This document shows positions 25,357 through 37,015 of a stretch of 64,000 bases of DNA, one piece after another. The position numbers and the translations under genes were made by a program. Positions within the stretch are counted from its first letter, which is position 1. The number at the start of each line of letters is the position of its first letter. The notes beneath the pieces are model-generated. The model was not told where the DNA came from. It made no database searches and was given only the letters and a program-made list of their open reading frames with translations. Origin of the DNA: Janthinobacterium sp. FW305-129 (GTDB taxonomy: Bacteria > Pseudomonadota > Gammaproteobacteria > Burkholderiales > Burkholderiaceae_D); the NCBI RefSeq assembly GCF_020858115.1, contig NZ_JACYMM010000004.1:372001-436000 (forward strand), read 5' to 3'.

Positions 25357-26442
25357 CTAGGCGTGCATGGCCTGGTCCAGCAGGCTCAAGGCATGCCGTA
25401 CGCTGTCGTCGGGCAGTTCCAGCAAGTTATCCCCCACATACCACTCCACCACGCTGTGCCCGGGCAGGGCGGCGTGGCTGGCGCGGCCGAACAGCCAGAT
25501 GCCGTGTTCTTCGGCCACCTGGTTGCGGATGGCGATGGCCCGCTCGCGCGACACGGGCAAGTGCAGATGCAGCATGTTGGCCTGCGGCTGGGCAGGGTTG
25601 ACGGCGATCGATGGAAAATCGCGCAGCAGCGCGTACAGCCACTGCGTGCGTTCGAAATAGCGGGGCATGGCGGCCAGGCGCGCATCGAATTGCATGGCGG
25701 CGGCCACCACGTAGGGCGTGCGGTGCACGATATTGCCGCCCTGGCGGCGGAACCACTCGCGCGCCCGTTCCACGAACGGGCGGCTGCCGGCCAGCATGGC
25801 GCCGCCGAGGCCGCCGATGCCCTTGTACAGCGACACGTACACGGAGTCAAAGCCGTCGCAGATGGCCGGCAAGGGCTGCTTGAAGCCGGCTTGCGCTTCC
25901 CACAGGCGCGCGCCATCCATGTGCAGGTGGATGTTGCGTTCGCGGCAATGCCGTTTGATCTCGCTCAACTCTTCCCACGACGGGCACTGGCCGCCGATTT
26001 CGCGCATCGGCAGTTCGAGCTGCGCGGCGCCCAGCGCATCGGGCACGGCGCGCAAGTCGTCCACCGTCCACGGGCGGTGCGGGTCGCCGATCATCAATCC
26101 CTTGAAATGATCGAGCAATTCATGGTTGCCCCGCTCGTGGCGCAGGATGTGCGACGTCGGATGCAGCGCCACCAGGCGCGAGCCGCGGTCCTGGCAGGCC
26201 AGGCGCAGGGCAGTGACCTGCGCCAAGGTGCCCGTGAGGCAGAATACGGCCGCCTCGAAGCCGAGCAGGCTGGCGATCTTGTTCTCGAACTGTTCGATCA
26301 GCGCGCCTTCGCCATAGGTATCGTGCGCAACGTCGTTGGCGTCGCACCAGGCGGCCATGGCGGCGAAGGTGGCCGCTGGCGTCGGCTGGCGGTGGCCCGG
26401 CAGGACGGTATGGCAGTGCTGGCGCAGTTCAAGCTCGTTCAC
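25357..26442 (-). CDS. Threonine-aldolase-like PLP enzyme
   Basis: The 361-residue protein matches the beta-eliminating lyase / low-specificity L-threonine aldolase family. It has GHRQPTPAATFAAMA, YGEGALIEQFENKIASLLG, LTGTLAQVTALRLAC, HPTSHI, HLHMDGARLWEAQ and the Schiff-base lysine in VYVSLYKGIGGLGG. The expected reaction is cleavage of L-threonine or related beta-hydroxy amino acids to glycine and an aldehyde. It lies nine bases upstream (in map order) of the leuE stop, on the same strand, so it may be the last gene of a unit starting with the ABC exporter. Confidence 0.85.
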   Translation of the reverse strand: MNELELRQHCHTVLPGHRQPTPAATFAAMAAWCDANDVAHDTYGEGALIEQFENKIASLLGFEAAVFCLTGTLAQVTALRLACQDRGSRLVALHPTSHILRHERGNHELLDHFKGLMIGDPHRPWTVDDLRAVPDALGAAQLELPMREIGGQCPSWEELSEIKRHCRERNIHLHMDGARLWEAQAGFKQPLPAICDGFDSVYVSLYKGIGGLGGAMLAGSRPFVERAREWFRRQGGNIVHRTPYVVAAAMQFDARLAAMPRYFERTQWLYALLRDFPSIAVNPAQPQANMLHLHLPVSRERAIAIRNQVAEEHGIWLFGRASHAALPGHSVVEWYVGDNLLELPDDSVRHALSLLDQAMHA

Positions 26443-26451
26443 GGCAGTTCC

Positions 26452-27126
26452 TTAAAGTGTGGCCGTGGCCAGTTTCGCGCCAAAGCCGATGAACATGGCG
26501 CCCACGCCGCCGCCCATGCCGGCCGACAGGCGGCGACGGCGGCGGAAGGTCTCGGCCAGGCGCGCGCCGACAAAGATGATGGCCGTCAGGTAGGTAAAGC
26601 TGATTACCTGGCAGATCAGGCCCAGGCCGATGAAGGACAGCACGGGCTTGGCAAAGGCCGGGTCGACGAACTGGATGAAAAACGAGATGAAGAACAGAAT
26701 CGCTTTCGGGTTCATCAGGCTGATGATCAGCGCCTTGCGGAACGGGTCGCTTTCCTTGGCGGGAGCAGGTACGGCAGCCGCTTCGCCTTCAGCGGGAGCG
26801 GGTGCGCGCAGCTTGCGCCAGCAGCCTATCAGCATTTGCAGGCCGATCCAGCCCAGGTAGGCCGCGCCGATGTATTTCACGACGTAGAACAGGGCCGGGC
26901 TGGCTTTCAGCAGCGAGGCGACGCCGCAGGCCGACAGCACCATCAGTATCAGGTCGCCGGCGAAGATGCCGAAGGCGCCCTGGTAGGCGGGCCGCACGCC
27001 GCGCTGGGCGGCCACGGACAGCACGTACATGGAATTGGGGCCGGGCAGGATGACGATGAAGATGGTCCCCAGTAAAAAGGTCCAGAAATCGGTGATGCCC
27101 AGGTTGGCGTGGAAAAGTGCGTTCAT
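26452..27126 (-). CDS. leuE: LeuE/RhtB-family amino-acid exporter
   Basis: The 224-residue protein has six hydrophobic segments and the LysE/RhtB landmarks: FIVILPGPNSMYVLSVA near the start, GVRPAYQGAFGIFAGD and SLMNPKAILFFISFFIQFVD. It resembles E. coli LeuE closely in length and motifs, so leucine or a similar neutral amino acid is the likely substrate. It acts in the inner membrane. The ATG at 27126 sits two bases after the stop codon of the ABC exporter, which suggests coupled translation. Confidence 0.85.
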   Translation of the reverse strand: MNALFHANLGITDFWTFLLGTIFIVILPGPNSMYVLSVAAQRGVRPAYQGAFGIFAGDLILMVLSACGVASLLKASPALFYVVKYIGAAYLGWIGLQMLIGCWRKLRAPAPAEGEAAAVPAPAKESDPFRKALIISLMNPKAILFFISFFIQFVDPAFAKPVLSFIGLGLICQVISFTYLTAIIFVGARLAETFRRRRRLSAGMGGGVGAMFIGFGAKLATATL

Positions 27127-27128
27127 GA

Positions 27129-28991
<1,863 letters not shown>

Positions 28992-29034
28992 TGTTTTTCG
29001 CTTTGATTTACATATTCGATGGTGCTGATAACGC

Positions 29035-30111
29035 TTACAACTTCATCGGCTGAACATAGCCCGTCATTTCCAGGTAGGCGCGGCCCACGGGCTGGCCGTC
29101 GCGCTCCACCGTCACGGCGCCTTCCCAGTACACGGCCCCCGTCGAGCGGCGCGAATCGAGCTCCTGGTCGGCCTGCAAGGGCTTGATTTGCCAGCGCGTG
29201 GCGCCGGTGCGGATCTCGGTGGCGACCGGGTATTCGGCCTGCGTGCGGGGCGAGCGCCACAGCTGCGTGGGCGTGAAATCGACGTCGCCGGGCGCGTACT
29301 GCGTCATCTTACCGGACGCATCGCGCCATGTCGCGTGCGCCCATAGTTTAGCACCTGTCTTGCTGCGGATCTGGAAGGCCATCAGGGCGCCGCCGTCAGC
29401 GAGGTTGGCGCCTATCCAGTTCCAGCCGCTGGCGTCCGCGTCGAGCACCTGGCTCGACCACTCGTGATCGAGCCAGGTGGCGCCCGTCACGGCTTCCGGC
29501 TTGCCGCCCGCGCGGGCGATCGTGCCCGTGGTACGCAACTGCGGCTTGCTGTAGTAATAACTGGACTGCTCGGGCCGCGCGCCCTTGCGCGAGTAGCCGC
29601 CAACGCCCTGCAGCAGCACGGGCTGCGTGGGGGCGAGGGTCAGCTGCAGGTTAAAATCGCGCGCGGCCAGGCTGACCCGGTAGCTGCCGTCGGCCTGGCG
29701 CTGCATGCGCCAGTCGTCGAGTTTGACGTCCGTGTCGCCCACCTTGGCGTAGGCCAGGCCGAAACCCTCGCGCGCGCTTTTTTCGTCGTGCAGCAGCTTG
29801 CCCACTTTCGGGTCGGACAGGGCCGCGTGGCCGATGATCAGCTGTTTCGGCGCGAAGGCGCTGGGGTTGTCCGCGTCGGCGGCCGTGGCGCTGCGAAAGA
29901 AGGTCACCTGGTAACCCAGCTGCTCGCCGCCGGCGGTTTTTACCCAGCCCGTGGCGTACCACCATTCCGTCTTGTACGCGGGATGGGCGCCGAAATCGTG
30001 CGGCATGCGCAGGGTCTGGCCGGCCGGCAGCGGCGTGACGGGGGCGAAGGCGGGCGGCGCGGCGATGGCGGCGGCGCTGCAGAACAACAATAAACAAGTC
30101 AAGCGGCGCAT
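29035..30111 (-). CDS. AttH/CrtC-like lipocalin-fold protein
   Basis: The 358-residue protein has a signal peptide (LTCLLLFCSAAAIA) and the conserved FGAHPAYKTEWWYATGWV and TWLDHEWSSQ segments of the AttH / carotenoid-hydratase-like lipocalin family (PF07143). In attachment-type operons AttH is encoded beside FtsX-like permeases, exactly as here, where its ATG overlaps the permease stop by one base (TAATG). It probably acts in the periplasm or inner membrane with the permease. Carotenoid hydration is not implied; no carotenoid genes are visible. Confidence 0.82.
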   Translation of the reverse strand: MRRLTCLLLFCSAAAIAAPPAFAPVTPLPAGQTLRMPHDFGAHPAYKTEWWYATGWVKTAGGEQLGYQVTFFRSATAADADNPSAFAPKQLIIGHAALSDPKVGKLLHDEKSAREGFGLAYAKVGDTDVKLDDWRMQRQADGSYRVSLAARDFNLQLTLAPTQPVLLQGVGGYSRKGARPEQSSYYYSKPQLRTTGTIARAGGKPEAVTGATWLDHEWSSQVLDADASGWNWIGANLADGGALMAFQIRSKTGAKLWAHATWRDASGKMTQYAPGDVDFTPTQLWRSPRTQAEYPVATEIRTGATRWQIKPLQADQELDSRRSTGAVYWEGAVTVERDGQPVGRAYLEMTGYVQPMKL

Positions 30112-32702
30112 TACCAGTCCTCCCTGACGGCGCGGATGGGGCCAGCGGACAGCGCCTGGCGCCCCGCGATGAGGGCGGTGAGGGCGGCCGCCGTCAGCAG
30201 GGCGGCGGCCACGGTGGCGATCAGCGGCCATGGCAGGTGCAGCTGCATGGTCCAGTGGAACGATTGCGGGTTGACGATGAAGACCAGCACAAAGCTGATC
30301 AACAGGCCCAGGACAAAACCGGTGGCGATGCCCAGCGCCGTCAGCGCGCCGCCCTCGAGCGCCAGGATGGACAAGATCTGGCCGCGCGTCACGCCCACGT
30401 GGCGCAGCATGCCGAATTCGCGCGCGCGCGCCAGGGTTTGCGCGGAAAACGTGGCGGCCACGCCGAACAGGCCGATGACGATGGCGATGGCTTCCAGCAG
30501 ATACGTGACGGCGAAGCTGCGGTCGAAAATCTGCAGGCTCAGGGCGCGGATGGCCGACGGATTCGACACTTCCAGGCTGGCGCCGAAGGGCAGGGCCTTG
30601 AGCTTTTCCTGCAACTGCTCGCCCGTGGCATCCTTGGCCAGCCACAGGGCCGCATCGCTGACGTCCATATCTCCGGTCAAGGCGCGGTAGTCGTCCAGCG
30701 GCATCTGGATGGCGCCGGACGAGCGCGCGTAGTCGCGCCAGATGCCGGCGACAAAGAACTGGTGCAGGCCGCCCGCCAGCGGCAGGGCCATCTGCTGGCC
30801 CGATTTGACGTTGTACAGATCGGCCGCCGCTTCGGACAGCCACACGGGTTTCGCGCCCGCTGGCACAGGCAGCGTTTCGCCCACCAGCACCATGCTCTTG
30901 CCCGGATCGGCCAGGTTGATGGGACGCGCCAGCAGCATCACGTTGGGACGGTCCGGCGCCAGCGACAGTGAGCGCAGGCGCTGGAAATCCACCCTGGCCA
31001 CGCCGGGCAGCGCGGCGATGCTCGCCTGTTCGCGTGGATTCAGTCCCGCCGTGCCGCCGCTGGCGGCCGGGCGCGCATACACGTCGGCCGGCAGAATCTG
31101 CAGCAGCCAGTCATCGACGGAGACGCGGAAACTCGACACCATGATGGCCATCGCCACCATCAGGCTAAAGCTCGACAGCACGCCGCCGAGCGCGATGCCG
31201 GCCTGGCCCGAGGCGTTCGCCAGCCGGGCCACGGTGAGGCTGCGCACGGGCGCATGCTGGCTCGTTTCCGTGCGCAGCCAGGCGCGCTGCAGCAAACGGA
31301 AGACGACGGCCGCCAGCTGCGGCATCAGGGCGATGGCGCCGATCAGCAGCAGGGCGATGGACAGGTAGCCGAACAGCGGCAGCTCGAACACGGGCGGCAG
31401 GAACGTCAAGGCGCCGGCCAGCAGCAAACAAGCCAGCGCGGGCCAGGTCTTGGCCAGGCGCGTCGTGACGACTTCCTCGCTGCCCGATTTCAGGGCGATG
31501 GCGGGGGCGGCACGTGCCGCTTCCAGCGCGGGGGCCGCGCAGCCCAGCAAGGTGACGCCCAGACCCAGGGCAAAGTAGACAAAGGCGGCGACGGGCGTGA
31601 ACTGCACCTGCGGCTGCACGCCCGCGAAATAGCCGGCGCCCAGGTCGCCGCCGAAGAAGCGCAGGGCGACGGCCGCCATGGCGTAGCCGCCGGCGATGCC
31701 CAGCCCAGCGCCGACGATACCGAGGCTGGCACCCTCTAACAGCACCTGGCGCAGCAGTGTGCCCCGCTCCATGCCCAGCACGCGCAGCAGCGCGAACTGG
31801 CCGCGGCGGCGGATGACGGACAGCGCCTGCGTGGAAAACACGAGAAAGGCGCCCGTAAACAGGGCGACGAGGGCCAGCACCGTCAGGTTGACGCGGTAGG
31901 CACGGCTCAGATTATTGTTGCGGCTATTCTGGTTGTCGTCATTCGGCTGGCCCACCTGGAAACGCCCCGGGTACTGCGCTTCCAGTGCGCGCGCGAGATC
32001 CGCCTGAAAGGCGTCGCGGTTGACGCCCTGGCGCAGTTTCAGGTCGATGCGCGACAGCTTGCCCAGCTTGTTGAAGCGCCACTGCGCCGCGCCGATATCC
32101 ATCACGGCGATGCGCTGGCCGGCGCGCGCCCGCTGCAGCGAGCCGGCCACGCGCAGCGATACGCTACCCGTGCCCGATTGCAGGGCAATGCTGTCGCCCT
32201 GCACCACATTGATCCAGCGCAAGGCGGCCGGCGATAAAAAGAGGGCGTCGTCGGCCAGGGTGTCGAAAGGCTGGCCTTCGGCCGGCGCGCCGATCAGGTC
32301 GGGCGAAATGAAGCCGGCGCGGAAGACGTCGAGCGCCAGGATGTGCAGCGGGCCGCCGTCTTTCTTTCCGGCTACGCCGGCTTGCAGTTCCAGCACGGGG
32401 GAGGCCACGGCCACGCCGTCGCGCTGCGCCAGCCACGGGTAGATGGCTTCGTCGAACAGCGCTTCGCGCCCGGCCACCTGCACGTCGGCCTGGCCGGACA
32501 GGCTTTTGACGGCCGTGGAAAATTCGTTGAAGGCGGCCGCGTTGATCAAATGGATGGCAAAACCCAGCGACACGCCGATGGCGATGGCCAGGATGGCGAC
32601 GAAGGCGCGCACGGGATGCGCGCGCCATTCGCCCAGCAGCAGCCAGCGCGACAGCAGGCGCGTACCCGCGGGATTGGCTGCCGGCACACTCAATTCAGAC
32701 AT
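30111..32702 (-). CDS. FtsX-type ABC transporter permease
   Basis: The 863-residue protein has an N-terminal helix (VAILAIAIGVSLGFAIHL), a large periplasmic domain, and four-helix FtsX blocks: FTGAFLVFSTQALSVIRRRGQFALLRVLGMERGTLLRQ in the middle and FSAQTLARAREFGMLRHVGVTRGQILSI near the end. This two-block layout is that of MacB/LolE-relative permeases such as AttF/AttG fused. A dedicated ATPase gene would be expected next to it, but none is adjacent; the only ATPase nearby is the unrelated fused exporter at 27129-28991. It overlaps the preceding DUF4124 gene by 13 bases. Confidence 0.88.
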   Translation of the reverse strand: MSELSVPAANPAGTRLLSRWLLLGEWRAHPVRAFVAILAIAIGVSLGFAIHLINAAAFNEFSTAVKSLSGQADVQVAGREALFDEAIYPWLAQRDGVAVASPVLELQAGVAGKKDGGPLHILALDVFRAGFISPDLIGAPAEGQPFDTLADDALFLSPAALRWINVVQGDSIALQSGTGSVSLRVAGSLQRARAGQRIAVMDIGAAQWRFNKLGKLSRIDLKLRQGVNRDAFQADLARALEAQYPGRFQVGQPNDDNQNSRNNNLSRAYRVNLTVLALVALFTGAFLVFSTQALSVIRRRGQFALLRVLGMERGTLLRQVLLEGASLGIVGAGLGIAGGYAMAAVALRFFGGDLGAGYFAGVQPQVQFTPVAAFVYFALGLGVTLLGCAAPALEAARAAPAIALKSGSEEVVTTRLAKTWPALACLLLAGALTFLPPVFELPLFGYLSIALLLIGAIALMPQLAAVVFRLLQRAWLRTETSQHAPVRSLTVARLANASGQAGIALGGVLSSFSLMVAMAIMVSSFRVSVDDWLLQILPADVYARPAASGGTAGLNPREQASIAALPGVARVDFQRLRSLSLAPDRPNVMLLARPINLADPGKSMVLVGETLPVPAGAKPVWLSEAAADLYNVKSGQQMALPLAGGLHQFFVAGIWRDYARSSGAIQMPLDDYRALTGDMDVSDAALWLAKDATGEQLQEKLKALPFGASLEVSNPSAIRALSLQIFDRSFAVTYLLEAIAIVIGLFGVAATFSAQTLARAREFGMLRHVGVTRGQILSILALEGGALTALGIATGFVLGLLISFVLVFIVNPQSFHWTMQLHLPWPLIATVAAALLTAAALTALIAGRQALSAGPIRAVREDW

Positions 32703-33112
32703 TCGACGGCCAGGCGTTCGCCGGCGCGCCGCGCTTTCAATTGCGCCGCGTCGCGGGTTTTATCGCCGGCGCCGACGGCGTCCTGCGCCGCCCATTTCTG
32801 TTCGAGGCGCAGCTGGGCGCAGTGCTTGTCATGGGCTTCGCGCTGTCTGGCGCCGCGTTCGCGCGCCTGGTCTTCCCGCTGTTCCTGCTGCTTGCGCGCC
32901 GCTGCCATCTGGCTGGCGACGCGCTCCTGGCGCGTGGCCGCGCCCTTGTCTATGGCAGGCGGGGGCGAGGGGATTTCCAGGATCTGCAGCTGCCCGCCCG
33001 TGCAGGGCGTGGCGCTGTAGCTGGTCTGGCCATCCTGCACGCATTTGTAGACGTCCTGCGCGCTGGCGGAACCGGCCAGCAAGGCCATGAGCAGGAGGGA
33101 TGACGGCTTCAC
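32690..33112 (-). CDS. Periplasmic DUF4124-type protein
   Basis: The start is a GTG at 33112, fixed by the GTGA overlap with the FAD-oxidase stop and by the signal peptide that begins there (KPSSLLLMALLAGSASA). The mature 120 residues start with QDVYKCVQDGQTSYSATPC, the DUF4124 signature with paired cysteines. A charged, coiled-coil-like Gln/Arg/Glu-rich helix follows, and a last Cys is near the end. Its function is unknown; such proteins are common in betaproteobacterial periplasms. It is one of six overlapping genes. Confidence 0.8.
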   Translation of the reverse strand: MKPSSLLLMALLAGSASAQDVYKCVQDGQTSYSATPCTGGQLQILEIPSPPPAIDKGAATRQERVASQMAAARKQQEQREDQARERGARQREAHDKHCAQLRLEQKWAAQDAVGAGDKTRDAAQLKARRAGERLAVECLN

Positions 33113-34532
33113 AATATCTTCCCCGGATTCATGATGTTCTGCGGGTCCAGCGCCTGTTTCACGGCGCGCATCAGCTGCAGTTCCAGCGGCGACTTGTAGT
33201 GGGCGAGATCGGCCTTTTTTAGGGCGCCGATGCCGTGTTCGGCCGAGATCGAGCCGCCAAAGCCGTGCACCTGGTCGTGCACGATGCGGTTGATGGCGTC
33301 CTGGTTGGCCAGGAAATCCCGGTCCGTCATGCCGGCGGGCGGCGCCACGTTGTAATGCAGGTTGCCGTCGCCCAGGTGGCCGAAGCACACGAGCTGGCAG
33401 CCGGGGAAGGCGCTTTCCAGCGCCGCATCCGTGACGGCGATGAAATCGGCGATGCGGGAAATCGGCAGCGAGATATCGTGCTTGATGTTCTTGCCCGCCT
33501 GCGCCTGCGCCAGCGGAATGTGCTCGCGCAGCTGCCACAGGCCTTCCGACTGGGCCACGGAACTGGCGACGACGGCGTCGGCGATCAACTCGTCTTCCAG
33601 GGCCGCGCCGATGCTCGCTTCGAGCAATTCCACGGCATGCGCCTCGGACTGGCTGCTGGACAGCTCCAGCAGCACATATTGCCCATGCGACTGCCCATGC
33701 GCGTCGCCGAAAGGCCGCGGCAGCTGCGGGAACTGCTCGGCCACCAGTTGCAGGCAGTACCGCGACATCAATTCAAAACCCGTCAGGCTGGCGCCGCAAT
33801 GGTCTTGCATCAGGCTTAATAAACGCAGGGCGTGGGCGGGCGAGTCCATGGCGGCCAGCGCCGTGATGCAGGCCTTCGGCTGCGGATACAGTTTCATCAC
33901 CGCGCCCGTGATCACGCCCAAAGTGCCCTCGGCGCCGATGTACAGGTCGCGCAAATCGTAGCCCGTATTGTCCTTGCGCAAACCGCGCAAGCCGCTCCAG
34001 ACCTCGCCCTGCGGCGTGACCACTTCCAGCCCCAGGCACAGTTCACGCGTGTTCCCGTAGCGCAGCACGGCCGTGCCGCCCGCATTCGTCGCCAGATTCC
34101 CGCCGATGGTGCAACTGCCTTCGGCCGCCAGCGACAGGGGGAACAGGCAGCCGGCGGCGGCCGCCGCTTCCTGGATGGTTTGCAGGATGCAGCCCGCGTC
34201 CACGGTGATGGTGCGGTTGACGGGATCGAGCGCGCGGATGGCGTTCAGGCGCGCCAGCGACAGCACGACGGCCGTGCCGGCCGCATCGGGGATGCTGCCC
34301 AGCACCAGGCCCGTGTTGCCGCCTTGCGGCACGACGGGGACTTGCCATTGCGCGCAGGCGCGCAGGATTGCGGCCACTTGCTCCACCGTGGCGGGGCGCA
34401 GCACGGCCAGGGCCTTGCCGGTGAACCTGTCGCGCCAGTCGGTGAGGAAGGGCGCCGTGTCGGCATCCTGGGTGAGGACGTAGCTGTCGCCCAGCAGGGC
34501 GCGGCAGGCGGCGAGGAAATCGGCTTTTTCAG

Positions 34533-34536
<4 letters not shown>
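33109..34536 (-). CDS. FAD-linked 2-hydroxyacid dehydrogenase (GlcD-like)
   Basis: The 475-residue protein has the VAO/PCMH flavin-binding domain (PVVPQGGNTGLVLGSIP, LSLAAEGSCTIGGNLATNAGGTAVLRYGNTRE, LRDLYIGAEGTLGVITGAVMKLYP). The FAD-oxidase C-terminal domain contains CFGHLGDGNLHYNV and the terminal SISAEHGIGALKK with DPQNIMNPGKIL. These features fit D-2-hydroxyglutarate or D-lactate dehydrogenases; the substrate is not settled. It overlaps neighbours on both sides by four bases. Confidence 0.9.
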
Positions 34537-35593
<1,057 letters not shown>

Positions 35594-35618
35594 TCATGGC
35601 GCCGTTCTGATTTTGCAC

Positions 35619-36995
35619 ATGTTTTCAAAATATATATTCCCCATCTTTCAATACCTGTGGCGCGCCCTGAGCATGGGACTGGCCGTCGTGCGCGGCCTGA
35701 CGTGGTCCGAAACGCGCGACCTGCTGCAGTTCGCGCGCCGCCGCGTGCGCGAGGAAAGCCTGCCGCAGGTGGCCGGCAGCCTGACCTTCGCCACCGTGTT
35801 CGCGCTGGTGCCGCTGCTGACGCTGGCCCTGGCCATCTTCACCACTTTCCCGCTATTCAATACCTTCCGCCACGCGCTGGAAGACTATTTCGTGCAAAGC
35901 GTGATGCCCAAGGGCATTTCGAACACCATTCTCGGCTACCTGACCACGTTCGCCTCGAAGGCCACGCGTTTGTCGGCCATCGGCGCGGGCGCCCTGATCG
36001 TTACCTCGGTGGGCATGATGGGTTTGATCGAGCGCGTCTTCAACCGCATCTGGCGCGTGCGCCAGGAGCGCCGCTGGACCAAGCGCCTGCTCGTGTACTG
36101 GGCCATCGTCACCCTGGGCCCGCTGCTGGTGGGCGTGTCGCTGACGGTGACGTCGCGCCTCTTCATGGCCACCAGCGGCGTGGTGGGCGCCGTGCCCTTC
36201 CTCGGCGCCGTGTTTTATACCTTGGTGTCGATCGGCCTGACCATGCTGGCGTTCACCTTGCTGTACATCGCCGTGCCGAACCGAGACGTGGATTGGCGCG
36301 ACGCGGCCTGGGGCGGCTTGCTGGCGGCGCTGGCGTTCGAGGTGGCGAAGCGCGGCTTCGGCGAATTCATCCAGGAATTTCCCACGTATTCGCGCATCTA
36401 CGGCGCACTGGCCGCCTTGCCGCTGTTCCTCGTGTGGATCTACCTGAGCTGGATGATCACCCTGGTGGGCGCCTTGCTGGTGGCTGCCTTGCCCGTCGTG
36501 AAATACGAGCGCTGGTGGTACGAGGCGGCGCCGGGCAGCGAATTCGTCGACGCCGTCGCCATCCTGAAAGTGCTGTACCGCGCTTGCCACTGCGCCGATT
36601 CGGCCCTGGTGGGCGCGGCCGAGATCCGCCGCAGCACGCGCCTGGGCTTCGAAGAAATGGAAACCCTGCTCGACAAGATGGTGCAGCAAGGCTGGGTGGG
36701 ACGCGTGAACGTGGATGGCGCCGTGCGCGTCCAGTGGGGCAAGCGCGTGGCCGACAGTTCCGACCACTGGGTCTTGCTGGGCAACGTCAACCGCATCAGC
36801 CTGGCCGACGTCTACCGCTTGTTCGTCTTCGGCGGCATGCGCGTGAACTCCGGCTATCCGGCCGGTTCCACCAACGAGCGCGACATCAAGGCGGCCGAAG
36901 AGGCTGCGGCGCTGGCGGCGCAGGTGGAAAACGCCGTGGAGCAGGGACTGGGCCTGACTTTGGCGCAGCATTTCGGTACCGTCAAATGCAACTGA
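35619..36995 (+). CDS. YihY/BrkB-family inner-membrane protein
   Basis: The 458-residue protein has the YihY domain with about six helices (GSLTFATVFALVPLLTLALAIFTTFPLF, LSAIGAGALIVTSVGMMGLIERVFNRIWRV, LLVYWAIVTLGPLLVGVSL, WGGLLAALAFEVAKRGFGEFIQEFPTYSRIYGALAALPLFLVWIYLSW). A cytoplasmic C-terminal winged-helix-like extension follows. The family was once called ribonuclease BN in error; its role is unknown, perhaps in lipid or metabolite transport. The ATG at 35619 is chosen over a TTG at 35613. Confidence 0.88.
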   Translation: MFSKYIFPIFQYLWRALSMGLAVVRGLTWSETRDLLQFARRRVREESLPQVAGSLTFATVFALVPLLTLALAIFTTFPLFNTFRHALEDYFVQSVMPKGISNTILGYLTTFASKATRLSAIGAGALIVTSVGMMGLIERVFNRIWRVRQERRWTKRLLVYWAIVTLGPLLVGVSLTVTSRLFMATSGVVGAVPFLGAVFYTLVSIGLTMLAFTLLYIAVPNRDVDWRDAAWGGLLAALAFEVAKRGFGEFIQEFPTYSRIYGALAALPLFLVWIYLSWMITLVGALLVAALPVVKYERWWYEAAPGSEFVDAVAILKVLYRACHCADSALVGAAEIRRSTRLGFEEMETLLDKMVQQGWVGRVNVDGAVRVQWGKRVADSSDHWVLLGNVNRISLADVYRLFVFGGMRVNSGYPAGSTNERDIKAAEEAAALAAQVENAVEQGLGLTLAQHFGTVKCN

Positions 36996-37015
36996 GCGGT
37001 TTTAACTGAGCGGTC

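Noticed and set aside
29035..30843. Minus-strand frame of 602 codons suggesting a fusion
   Set aside because: Only the last 358 codons are the AttH-like protein, starting at 30111 with a signal peptide; the rest is off-frame permease sequence.
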